From positions 1 through 14,395 of the forward strand of contig JAJRUY010000003.1 in assembly GCA_024277555.1 (NCBI GenBank): 14,395 bases of DNA, read 5' to 3'. The translations under genes and the position numbers were made by a program. Of the stretch, positions 1 through 6,931 are shown in pieces; positions within the stretch are counted from its first letter, which is position 1, and each line of letters opens with the position of its first letter. Origin of the DNA: Gammaproteobacteria bacterium (GTDB lineage Bacteria > Pseudomonadota > Gammaproteobacteria > Chromatiales > Chromatiaceae). The notes below the pieces were generated by a model, which worked only from the letters and a program-made list of their open reading frames with translations, did not search any database and had not been told where the DNA came from.

Positions 1-45
1 CGGCATCTGCGGCAGAATGTTGCGCTGGTGGATTCGTTGCCATGA
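1..45 (+). CDS. 3' end of an unidentified upstream gene (partial)
   Basis: Frame 1 is open from the window edge and ends at TGA (43-45), giving the C-terminal tail RHLRQNVALVDSLP. The stop overlaps the waaA start as ATGA (42-45), the same coupling seen at several other junctions in this window, which supports a real upstream gene co-transcribed with waaA. Fourteen residues are too few to name the family. An LPS or envelope gene would fit the location, but that is only inference. Confidence 0.45.
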   Translation, partial: RHLRQNVALVDSLP

Positions 46-1364
46 GGCATTTGTACACCCTGGTTTTGTATTTGCTGCTGCCAGGGGTAATGGTTCGCCT
101 GTTATGGCGCAGCATCAAGTCGCCGGGATACAGGCGGCGCTGGAAAGAGCGTTTTGGCTTGATGGAGCAGGCTCCGCTTCCGGGAGGAATCTGGATTCAC
201 GCCGTCTCCGTGGGGGAGGTGCAGGCGGTGGAACCCTTGGTGCGGCATCTGCGGAAGCACCATCCCCAACTGCCCCTGACCATCACCACCTTTACCCCCA
301 CGGGTTCCGAGCGGGTGCAGTTGCTGTTCGGCGATACGGTGTTTCATGTGTACTGCCCTTACGACCTGCCTGGGGCAGTGCGGCGTTTCGTGGACAAGTT
401 GAGGCCTTGTCTGCTGATAATGGTGGAGACGGAAATCTGGCCGAACCTGCTGGCGATCTGCGAACAGCAGGGCATTCCCGCCCTGCTTGCCAACGGCAGG
501 CTGTCTGCCCGTTCCGCCAGGGGATATGCGCGCCTGGGCAGCTTTTCCCGCAGGGTGTTTGGCTGCATCAGTGCGGTAGCGGCGCAGTCCCGGGCGGATG
601 CCGACCGCTTTGTGCGACTGGGGGTGCCGGAACAACGGGTGCGGGTAAGCGGCAGCATCAAGTTCGACATGCGTATCCCGGCCAGCGTGCTGGAACAGAT
701 CCAGGTGTTGCGCCGCACCTGGGGTGACAGGCCGGTTTGGGTTGCAGCCAGCACCCATGAAGGAGAGGATGAGCAGGTGCTGGCCGCGCACCAGATGATA
801 CTGAAACAAGTGCCGCTGGCTCTGCTGGTGCTGGTGCCCAGGCACCCCGAGCGTTTCGACAAGGTAGCTGCGCTGGTGCAACGCCGGGGTTTGCCTGCGG
901 CCAGGCGCTCCCGGGAGCAGTCCTGTGATGAGCGGATCCAGGTGTTTATTGGCGACACCATGGGAGAGCTGCCGGTGTTTCTTGGAGGAGCTGATGTGGC
1001 CTTCATCGGCGGCAGCCTGGTGCGAGTCGGTGGCCACAACATGCTGGAGGCCGCAGCCCAGGGGGTGCCGGTGCTGTTCGGCCCCCATGTGTTCAATTTT
1101 TCCGGCATCGCCCGCCTGCTGCGTGACCGGGAGGCCGGGGTGATGGTTCAGGACAGTGAATCCCTGGGGCGCCAGGTATCTACCTGGCTGCAGGACGCCA
1201 GCGAACGTTCCCGCATCGGCGAAAACGGCCGCCAGGTGGTGGAAGAAAACCGGGGTGCGTTACAGCGCCTCACGGCGCTGGTGGATGAATTTCTTCCCGG
1301 GCAGGCCGATGAGCCGGGTCAGAAGGAAAACCCTGAAGGTTGCGGCAGCAGTTCCAGCGGCTGA
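42..1364 (+). CDS. waaA: 3-deoxy-D-manno-octulosonic acid (Kdo) transferase
   Basis: WaaA (KdtA) transfers Kdo from CMP-Kdo to lipid IVA at the cytoplasmic face of the inner membrane, starting LPS inner-core synthesis. The 440-residue protein begins with a hydrophobic anchor (about residues 4-22), followed by a basic stretch. The family signature SVGE is at residues 56-59, where E59 corresponds to the catalytic base known for this family. TPTGSERV, METEIWPN, ARLSARS, STHEGE, LVPRHPERF, GDTMGEL and the GGSLV..GGHN..EAAA donor-site region follow in the expected order, closely resembling E. coli WaaA. It is slightly longer than the usual 420-425 residues because of a polar tail ending in GCGSSSSG. 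The start at 42 overlaps the preceding stop (ATGA), so translation is probably coupled; no strong Shine-Dalgarno is visible. The last 46 bp overlap the convergent methyltransferase gene. Confidence 0.96.
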   Translation: MRHLYTLVLYLLLPGVMVRLLWRSIKSPGYRRRWKERFGLMEQAPLPGGIWIHAVSVGEVQAVEPLVRHLRKHHPQLPLTITTFTPTGSERVQLLFGDTVFHVYCPYDLPGAVRRFVDKLRPCLLIMVETEIWPNLLAICEQQGIPALLANGRLSARSARGYARLGSFSRRVFGCISAVAAQSRADADRFVRLGVPEQRVRVSGSIKFDMRIPASVLEQIQVLRRTWGDRPVWVAASTHEGEDEQVLAAHQMILKQVPLALLVLVPRHPERFDKVAALVQRRGLPAARRSREQSCDERIQVFIGDTMGELPVFLGGADVAFIGGSLVRVGGHNMLEAAAQGVPVLFGPHVFNFSGIARLLRDREAGVMVQDSESLGRQVSTWLQDASERSRIGENGRQVVEENRGALQRLTALVDEFLPGQADEPGQKENPEGCGSSSSG

Positions 1365-1978
1365 ATATCCGTCTCGAACAGATAATCCTGCACCAATTCG
1401 TCGCCGTGGCGGGTAACCAGCATGGCCTCCATCACCGGTGATGCGCCCACCACCATGAACAGGCGACCGCCAGGGGCCAGAAGCTGCTCCAGATGGTCGC
1501 TGTACTTGTACAGGGAGCCAGTCACCGCAATGACGTCAAATCCTTCCGCAGGCAGCTCGGTGGCAAAGGCATTTCCCAGGTGCAGCTGGACGTTGTCGAT
1601 GTCTTGCAGGGACAATTTTTCTTCGGCAGTCTGGATGAAGGCATCATGGATGTCGTAGCTGCTGACGGTACTCCCCAGAGTGGCTAGACAGGCGGTAACA
1701 AAACCGCTGCCGGTGCCGACCTCGAGAATCCTGTCATCAGGCTGGATGGCCAGGGATTGCAGCATCCGCGCTTCCTGCTTTGGTTCCATCATCACCTGGC
1801 CGTGTCCCAGCGGAATACACATATCCGCAAATGCCAGACTGCGATAGGCGTGGGGGACGAACTGCTCACGGGGAAGTTCCATCATGATGTCCAGCACCTG
1901 GTCATCATAGACATCCCAGGGGCGTATCTGCTGCTGCGCCATGTTGTAGCGGGCGTTTTCGTCGTTGGCTATGGTCAT
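1319..1978 (-). CDS. protein-L-isoaspartate O-methyltransferase family protein
   Basis: This is a SAM-dependent methyltransferase of the PCMT family, which repairs isoaspartyl residues by carboxyl methylation. With the start at 1978 the protein has 219 residues, beginning MTIANDENARYNM. That start follows a weak GAGA element; the frame stays open upstream to 2053, but the extra residues do not look family-like. The family N-terminal block QQIRPWDV is at residues 16-23, PLGHGQVMMEP (56-66) matches the PCMT PxGxGQ..xxP block, and SAM motif I is VGTGSG (87-92). The APGGRLFMVVG segment (168-178) matches the late PCMT strand. The QQIRPW-type subgroup diverges from classical Pcm (VMM replaces TIS in the active-site block), so its substrate is less certain than the fold. 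A 114-bp gap separates it from moaD upstream. A weak promoter-like TTGCCT-17-TACCCT lies in that gap, so it may be transcribed alone or by read-through. Confidence 0.85.
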   Translation of the reverse strand: MTIANDENARYNMAQQQIRPWDVYDDQVLDIMMELPREQFVPHAYRSLAFADMCIPLGHGQVMMEPKQEARMLQSLAIQPDDRILEVGTGSGFVTACLATLGSTVSSYDIHDAFIQTAEEKLSLQDIDNVQLHLGNAFATELPAEGFDVIAVTGSLYKYSDHLEQLLAPGGRLFMVVGASPVMEAMLVTRHGDELVQDYLFETDIQPLELLPQPSGFSF

Positions 1979-2092
1979 GTTGAATCTCGCATGATGGATT
2001 TGCCCAAAGGGTAAGTGGAAATGCGTCGGCAGGCAAGTTTGATCACGCCGCAAGCGGAAAATCGGCTGCTGCCATGTGACCTGGACTACAGA

Positions 2093-2347
2093 TCAACCCC
2101 CCGTCACTGGCGGAAAGAAACCGATCTCGTCCCCGTCGTCGATGGTTGCATCCGCCTGGGCCATTTCCTGGTTCACTGCTGCCAGCACCAGCTCGTCTAC
2201 GGCAAAAATTTCCGCCCATTTGCCGCCGCGCTGCGCCAGCTGTGCTTTCAGGGTGGCAATGTCTGCGCTGTTTTCGGATAGTTCGAAGTCTTCCCCGCTG
2301 ATCCCAAGGCGATCCCGCAAGCTGGCGAAATATAGTATTTTGATCAT
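2093..2347 (-). CDS. moaD: molybdopterin synthase sulfur-carrier subunit MoaD
   Basis: MoaD is the ubiquitin-like small subunit of molybdopterin synthase. Its C-terminal glycine is adenylated and thiocarboxylated, then donates sulfur to cyclic pyranopterin monophosphate with MoaE as partner. The 84-residue protein has the family size and start (MIKILYFASLRDRLG) and the DGDEIGFFPPVTGG ending, with the obligatory terminal Gly-Gly as the last two residues. I chose the ATG at 2347 because it overlaps the moeA stop as ATGA and gives the expected length; the frame continues upstream within moeA but has no family similarity there. It appears to be the last gene of the gcv-dgkA-pfkB-moaB-moeA-moaD run. 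MoaE, MoaA and MoaC are not in the window and must be encoded elsewhere. Confidence 0.93.
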   Translation of the reverse strand: MIKILYFASLRDRLGISGEDFELSENSADIATLKAQLAQRGGKWAEIFAVDELVLAAVNQEMAQADATIDDGDEIGFFPPVTGG

Positions 2348-3585
2348 GACAGCAGCTCGCAAAATGGCAGGAATTGTATTTTGTCGCCAGGTTGTATGGT
2401 CTGGTTCTCCGGCAGTATCACCAGGCCGTTGGCCCAGGTGGTGGAGCTGAGCACGGCGGAAGAGCGGCTGGGGTGTACATGCACGATGTCGCTGCCGTCC
2501 TCCTGCTTTTCCAGGCGAGCGCGGTGAAACTCCCGGCGCTTGTCCGGTTTGTTCCATTTGAATCCGGCCGTGGCCTGTATGCTCGTGGGCAATACATCGT
2601 TCAGGCCTGCCAGTTTGCGGATAAAGGGGCGGGCGAACAGCAGGAAGGTAACGAACAGGGAAACGGGATTGCCTGGCGTACCGATGAAAGGGGTTTTACC
2701 GATATGGCCGAAGGCCACGGGCTTGCCAGGGCGAATGGCCACTTTCCACATGTTCAGCTCGCCCAGGGCTTCCACGGCGGGTTTTACATGGTCTTCCTCA
2801 CCCACGGACACGCCGCCGGAGGCGATGACCAGATCGGATTGGGCGGCGGCGTCCAGCAGGGCCTGTTTGGTAGCTTCCAGGGTGTCTTCCACCTGCCCCA
2901 GGTCGATGACCTCGCAGCCCAGAGAGCGCAACATGCCGGCGATGGTGAAGATGTTGGAGTTGAAGATCATGCCCGGTTCGAGGGTCTCGCCAGGCATCTG
3001 CAATTCGTCACCACTGGCGAGGATGGCCACTTTGGGCCGCCGCCAGACCTGGAGGTTGCCCACACCCACGGAGGCGGCCAGGCCCAGGTGCTGGGGCAGC
3101 AGACGCTCTCCTGGCTGCATGATTTCCTCGTCGGCGCGAATGTCTTCCCCGGCACGGCGGATATGGGCGCCGGGTTGGGGAATGGTGTTGATGACGACCT
3201 CGTCATCCTGCTGGCAGGTCAGCTCCTGCATCACCACCGCATCGGCGCCTTCAGGTACGGGGGCGCCGGTGAAGATGCGGGCGGCGGTGCCGGGTTCCAG
3301 GGGCTGGGGCGCTACGCCTGCGGGAATGCGCTGGGAGATTTTCAGTTTCGTCCCTTCGGCGGCAATATCCGCTACGCGAACCGCATATCCATCCATGGCG
3401 CTGTTGTCCCAGCCGGGGACGTTGATGCTGCTTTTCACCGGCGCTGCCAGCACCCTTCCCAGGGCATCGTGCAGAGCCAGGGTTTGCATGTCCTGCATGG
3501 GCCTGGCATGGCTCAGCAGCAAGTCCACGGCTTCTTCATAGGATTTCAGGCCGGATACATCAGGGGTGCAGTCGCAGGCGCTCAT
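2344..3585 (-). CDS. moeA: molybdopterin molybdenumtransferase MoeA
   Basis: MoeA inserts molybdate into adenylylated molybdopterin, the last step in making the basic molybdenum cofactor. The 413-residue length is typical. Visible motifs in order are PGWDNSAMDGYA (57-68), FTGAPVPEGADAVVMQE (105-121), AGEDIR (145-150), SGDEL (191-195), the MoCF-domain GGVSVGEEDHVK (257-268), RPGKP (285-289) and GTPGNPVS (302-309). The acidic residues known to be needed for activity lie in the DNSAMDGYA, GEDIR and SGDEL blocks and are present. The C-terminal domain IV runs to residue 413. The start is 2 bp past the moaB TAA stop, with GGAG about 8 bp upstream of the ATG. The stop overlaps moaD by 4 bp. The gene sits between two other molybdopterin genes in one direction. 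Confidence 0.97.
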   Translation of the reverse strand: MSACDCTPDVSGLKSYEEAVDLLLSHARPMQDMQTLALHDALGRVLAAPVKSSINVPGWDNSAMDGYAVRVADIAAEGTKLKISQRIPAGVAPQPLEPGTAARIFTGAPVPEGADAVVMQELTCQQDDEVVINTIPQPGAHIRRAGEDIRADEEIMQPGERLLPQHLGLAASVGVGNLQVWRRPKVAILASGDELQMPGETLEPGMIFNSNIFTIAGMLRSLGCEVIDLGQVEDTLEATKQALLDAAAQSDLVIASGGVSVGEEDHVKPAVEALGELNMWKVAIRPGKPVAFGHIGKTPFIGTPGNPVSLFVTFLLFARPFIRKLAGLNDVLPTSIQATAGFKWNKPDKRREFHRARLEKQEDGSDIVHVHPSRSSAVLSSTTWANGLVILPENQTIQPGDKIQFLPFCELLS

Positions 3586-3587
3586 GG

Positions 3588-4118
3588 TTATTTCTCCAGC
3601 AGGCGGGGGATGAGAACGGCAAAGTTGCAGGGCCGGGTGCGGATGTCCAGCTGGGGCTGGAGGATCCTGGTCCAGGCGGTGCGGCAGGCGCCGGTGGAAC
3701 CGGGCACGCAGAATACGAAGGTGCCGTTGGCCAACCCCGCCAGGGTGCGCGATTGCAGGGTGGATGCACCGATTTCTTCAAAGGAAATCTGCCGGTACAG
3801 CTCGCCGAAGCCCTCTACCTGCTTGTCCAGCAGGGGGGCGACAGCTTCCGGGGTGCTGTCCCGTCCGGTTACGCCGGTACCGCCGGTGGCGATGATGACT
3901 TCCACCTGTGGGTCAGCTATCCAGGCAGAGAAGGCGGCGCGCATCTGGTAGATATCGTCGGGGACGATTTTCTTGTCCACGAACGTATGACCGGCCTCCT
4001 GAACAGCCTCTTTCAGATAGCCGCCGGAAGTGTCGGTTTCGTCGGTACGGCTGTCGGAAATGGTGAGGATGGCGATTTTCAGGGGCAGAAATTCTTCGTT
4101 ACCGTGGGTGTGGCCCAT
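3588..4118 (-). CDS. moaB: MoaB/MogA-family molybdopterin adenylyltransferase
   Basis: Members of this family adenylylate molybdopterin to MPT-AMP, the substrate of MoeA. The single MoCF_biosynth domain covers nearly all 176 residues. It shows KIAILTISDSR (14-24), ATGGTGVTGRD (77-87), TPEAV (89-93) and the VPGSTGA nucleotide-phosphate loop (138-144). The sequence resembles MoaB more than MogA, but the two have the same fold and adenylylation has been shown for both types, so the symbol is given with some reserve. A good Shine-Dalgarno (AGGAG) precedes the ATG at 4118. It lies 12 bp after the PfkB-kinase gene and 2 bp before moeA, so adenylyltransferase and molybdenum insertase are made together. 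Confidence 0.92.
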   Translation of the reverse strand: MGHTHGNEEFLPLKIAILTISDSRTDETDTSGGYLKEAVQEAGHTFVDKKIVPDDIYQMRAAFSAWIADPQVEVIIATGGTGVTGRDSTPEAVAPLLDKQVEGFGELYRQISFEEIGASTLQSRTLAGLANGTFVFCVPGSTGACRTAWTRILQPQLDIRTRPCNFAVLIPRLLEK

Positions 4119-4130
4119 GCTGGGTAGCTC

Positions 4131-5063
4131 CTAGAAGTTATAGCCAAAAGACTGGCTGAATCTTGCCTTAAATTCGTCCAGAGTGAAACTGTGATTCTGG
4201 GTTCCGGCCTGCTCGATCTTTAACGCACCCATCAGGGAAGCGATGCGCCCGGTGGTTTCCCAGTCCAGATCGTTCTGCAGGCCGTATAGCAGGCCGGCGC
4301 GGTAGGCGTCTCCGCAGCCAGTGGGATCTTCCAGGGAGGCTGCCTTGGCGCTGGGAATTTCAATGATCTTGCCATTGGTATGGATGCTGGATCCTTCCCC
4401 GCCCCGGGTAACGATGATGGCTTCCACCATGCGGGACAATTCCTCGATGGACTTGCCTGTGCGCTCCTGCATGAGTTTGGCTTCATAATCATTGAATGCC
4501 AGCCAGGTGGCTTGTTCGGCAAAGCGCAGCAGATCCTGCCCATCGAACATGGGCATGCCCTGGCCGGGGTCGAACATGAAGGGTATGCCTGCCTGGGCAA
4601 ACTGTTCGGCGTGTTCGATCATCCCCTGGCGACCGTCGGGGGATAGTAATCCCAGGGTGATGCCTGTGGCATCGCTGATCTGGTTCTGGTGGGAATAGTT
4701 CATGGCGCCGGGGTGAAAGGCGGTGATCTGGTTGTCGTCCTGATCCGTGGTGATATAGGCCTGGGCGGTGTACTCACCCTCGATAGTTCGCAGGTAGCTG
4801 CGGCTGATGCCCTGGCTGTCCATCCAGCTGGCATAGGGCGCGAAGTCGGTTCCCACGGTACCCATGGGTGCGCCATCGCCACCCAACAGCTTCAGGTTGT
4901 AGGCGATATTGCCCGCGCAGCCGCCGAACTCCCGGCGCATGTCCGGCACCAGGAAGGAAACATTCAGAATATGTACCTGCTCCGGGAGTATGTGGTTTTT
5001 GAAGCGGTCGTGAAACACCATGATGGTGTCATAGGCGAAAGAGCCGCAAATCAGGGCAGACAT
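4131..5063 (-). CDS. PfkB-family carbohydrate/nucleoside kinase (adenosine kinase-like)
   Basis: This is a ribokinase-fold kinase that transfers the ATP gamma-phosphate to a hydroxymethyl group of a sugar or nucleoside. It has 310 residues, the normal family size. The N-terminal substrate region includes FGGCAGNIAYNLKLLGG (46-62), the first PfkB signature. NDYE (191-194) matches the NxxE Mg/phosphate motif. DPTGCGDAYRAG (246-257) is the second signature, with the anion hole and D252 as expected catalytic base. The segment FDPGQGMPMF (164-173) and the overall layout recall bacterial adenosine-kinase-like members, but the substrate cannot be read from sequence. GAGGA lies 6 bp upstream of the ATG. 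It starts 9 bp after the dgkA stop and ends 12 bp before moaB. No specific link to glycine cleavage or molybdopterin is established. Confidence 0.9.
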   Translation of the reverse strand: MSALICGSFAYDTIMVFHDRFKNHILPEQVHILNVSFLVPDMRREFGGCAGNIAYNLKLLGGDGAPMGTVGTDFAPYASWMDSQGISRSYLRTIEGEYTAQAYITTDQDDNQITAFHPGAMNYSHQNQISDATGITLGLLSPDGRQGMIEHAEQFAQAGIPFMFDPGQGMPMFDGQDLLRFAEQATWLAFNDYEAKLMQERTGKSIEELSRMVEAIIVTRGGEGSSIHTNGKIIEIPSAKAASLEDPTGCGDAYRAGLLYGLQNDLDWETTGRIASLMGALKIEQAGTQNHSFTLDEFKARFSQSFGYNF

Positions 5064-5072
5064 AGATGATCC

Positions 5073-5459
5073 TCAAGAGTTGTTGGTGAGGTGGGGAAAC
5101 AGTATCAACGCCCATACCAGCAGGAACAGGCAGATGGCCAGAAATACGGCGGCAGAGCCGATATCCTTGGCCTGACCGGACAGCTGATGATGCTCCGGGC
5201 CGATGCGATCCACTACTGCCTCGATGGCGGAATTGAGCATCTCCACGATGGGCACCAGCAGCCAGCTGGCTACCAGCAGGGCGCGTTCCACGCCGGTCTG
5301 ACCCAGCCATAGTCCCAGCGGTACGACGAGCAGGGAAGCTGCCATCTCCTGCCGGAAGGCGGCCTCGCTTTTGAAGCAGGAGGCGAATCCCCGCATGGAA
5401 TAGCCGAATGCCTTGATCAGACGGGTGATGCCGGTGTTGCCCGGTTTGTTGGTGCTCAT
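5073..5459 (-). CDS. dgkA: diacylglycerol kinase DgkA (integral membrane)
   Basis: DgkA phosphorylates diacylglycerol to phosphatidic acid in the inner membrane, recycling diacylglycerol released during membrane-derived oligosaccharide or LPS modification. The 128-residue length fits the family. An amphipathic N-terminus with FRQE (35-38) is followed by three hydrophobic segments (about 41-56, 59-75 and 101-122). The signature VEMLNSAIEAVVDRIG (72-87) carries E73, N76 and E80, and AKDIGSAAV (97-105) carries the K-D pair, all matching E. coli DgkA active-site positions. I chose the ATG at 5459 because it overlaps the gcvPB stop as ATGA and has a GAGGG Shine-Dalgarno within the gcvPB tail. The frame is open further upstream, but those residues lie inside gcvPB and are not family-like. 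Its place in a gcv operon probably reflects co-transcription rather than a shared pathway. Confidence 0.95.
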   Translation of the reverse strand: MSTNKPGNTGITRLIKAFGYSMRGFASCFKSEAAFRQEMAASLLVVPLGLWLGQTGVERALLVASWLLVPIVEMLNSAIEAVVDRIGPEHHQLSGQAKDIGSAAVFLAICLFLLVWALILFPHLTNNS

Positions 5460-6916
5460 GTTTGTCCCTCTTCCGGCTGCCAGCGCAGATCCAGCTCCCG
5501 GGCGGCGCGTACATCGTCCAGGCGGCGCACCGGCAAGCTGTAGGGTGCGCCCCTGACCTGTTCGGCATCCGCCCTGGCTTCCTCGCGGATCTTGATCATG
5601 GCGTCGATAAAGGCATCCAGGCTTTCCTTTGCCTCGGTTTCCGTGGGTTCGATCAAAAAACACTCGGATACCAGCAGGGGGAAATAGGTGGTGGGTGCGT
5701 GCATGCCGTAATCCAGCAGGCGCTTGGCAAAATCCATGGCGGTCACCCCCAACTCCCTGGCCTCGTTTTTCAGGGTGATGATGAATTCATGGGTGGCGCG
5801 GCGCTCGGGGTAGGCGGCAGTAAAGCCTGCATCCATGAGACGCTTGAGCATGTAGTTGGCGTTGAGGGTGGAATAGTCCGCCACCCGCTGCATGCCTTCG
5901 GCCCCCAGCATCTTTGCATATACATAGGCGCGCAGCAGTATGCCCGCATTGCCAGCGAAAGCGGACAGGCGGCCAATGCTTTGCGGGCATTGTTCTTCGC
6001 TCAGCCAATGATAGTCATGGCCATCCGTTCCCGCCATGGGGATGGGCAGGAAGGGTTGCAGGCGCTTGCTCACACCCACGGGACCGGCGCCGGGGCCGCC
6101 ACCGCCGTGAGGAGTGGAAAAGGTCTTGTGCAGGTTCATGTGGATGACATCGAAGCCCATGTCGCCGGGGCGCACCCGCCCGAGGATGGCGTTGAGATTG
6201 GCGCCGTCGTAATACAACAGACCGCCGGCTTCATGCACCCTGTCGGCAATTTCCTTGATACGGCGCTCGAACACGCCCAGGGTGGAAGGATTGGTGAGCA
6301 TGATGCCTGCGGTTTGCGGACCCAGGGCTGCTTCGAGGGCTTCCATGTCCACATCGCCATCGGCTTTGCTGGGAATCTCCCGGGCTTGGTAGCCGCACAT
6401 CACCGCAGTCGCCGGGTTGGTGCCGTGAGCAGCGTCTGGCACCAGGATTTCCGTTCGCTGTGTATCGCCCTGGGCGTCGTGGTAGGCGCGGATCATGGCG
6501 ATACCGGCAAACTCGCCCTGGGCGCCGGCCATGGGCGCCAGGGATACGGCAGACATGCCGGTGACTTCCTTGAGGATCTCCTGCAGCTCGTACATGGTGC
6601 TGAGAAAACCCTGGCTGTGGCTGTCCGGCGCCAGGGGATGACGGCTGATCAGCCCCGGCAGCATGGCCAGGGAGTTGCAAGCCCTGGGATTGTATTTCAT
6701 GGTGCAAGAGCCCAGGGGATAGAACTGGGTGTCGATGGAAAAGTTTTTCTGCGACAGGCGGGTGTAATGGCGCACCGCCTGCATTTCCGAAACCTCCGGC
6801 AGGCGGGGTTTGCACTTGCGCTGAAACTGCTCGGGAATGCCGGAAAGATCGCTCCTGGCAGCAGGCGCTTGAGCCTGGGCGCGGCGGCCGGGGCGGGAAT
6901 GTTCGAATATCAGCAT
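5456..6916 (-). CDS. gcvPB: glycine dehydrogenase (decarboxylating) subunit 2, PLP-binding
   Basis: GcvPB is the C-terminal half of the P-protein in organisms that encode it as two chains. With GcvPA it decarboxylates glycine and passes the aminomethyl group to the lipoyl arm of GcvH. The 486-residue protein begins with the typical MLIFEHSRPGRRA. It contains FYPLGSCTMKYNPR (65-78), DAAHGTNPA (161-169), YYDGANLNAILG (235-246) and the PLP lysine in NLHKTFSTPHGGGGPG (261-276), K264. It starts 15 bp after the gcvPA stop. No strong Shine-Dalgarno is seen, so coupling to gcvPA is likely. Its stop overlaps dgkA by 4 bp. The length is normal and no key residue is missing. Confidence 0.97.
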   Translation of the reverse strand: MLIFEHSRPGRRAQAQAPAARSDLSGIPEQFQRKCKPRLPEVSEMQAVRHYTRLSQKNFSIDTQFYPLGSCTMKYNPRACNSLAMLPGLISRHPLAPDSHSQGFLSTMYELQEILKEVTGMSAVSLAPMAGAQGEFAGIAMIRAYHDAQGDTQRTEILVPDAAHGTNPATAVMCGYQAREIPSKADGDVDMEALEAALGPQTAGIMLTNPSTLGVFERRIKEIADRVHEAGGLLYYDGANLNAILGRVRPGDMGFDVIHMNLHKTFSTPHGGGGPGAGPVGVSKRLQPFLPIPMAGTDGHDYHWLSEEQCPQSIGRLSAFAGNAGILLRAYVYAKMLGAEGMQRVADYSTLNANYMLKRLMDAGFTAAYPERRATHEFIITLKNEARELGVTAMDFAKRLLDYGMHAPTTYFPLLVSECFLIEPTETEAKESLDAFIDAMIKIREEARADAEQVRGAPYSLPVRRLDDVRAARELDLRWQPEEGQT

Positions 6917-6931
6917 GAGGAATACGGATTC

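Noticed and set aside
2048..2057. CCGCAAGCGG hairpin in the gap between moaD and the methyltransferase gene
   Set aside because: The stem is only 4 bp and no T run follows on the minus strand, so it does not qualify as a terminator.
2348..2557. N-terminally extended version of MoaD
   Set aside because: The extension overlaps moeA in another frame; the ATG at 2347 gives the standard 84-residue MoaD.
2374..3951. A 525-codon open frame on the plus strand opposite moeA/moaB
   Set aside because: It is a mirror of the moeA and moaB coding frames, with low-complexity Gly/His/Gln composition and no recognisable domain.
5460..5663. N-terminally extended version of DgkA
   Set aside because: The extra 68 codons lie inside gcvPB in another frame and are not like any DgkA. 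The ATG at 5459 with the ATGA overlap gives the correct family length.
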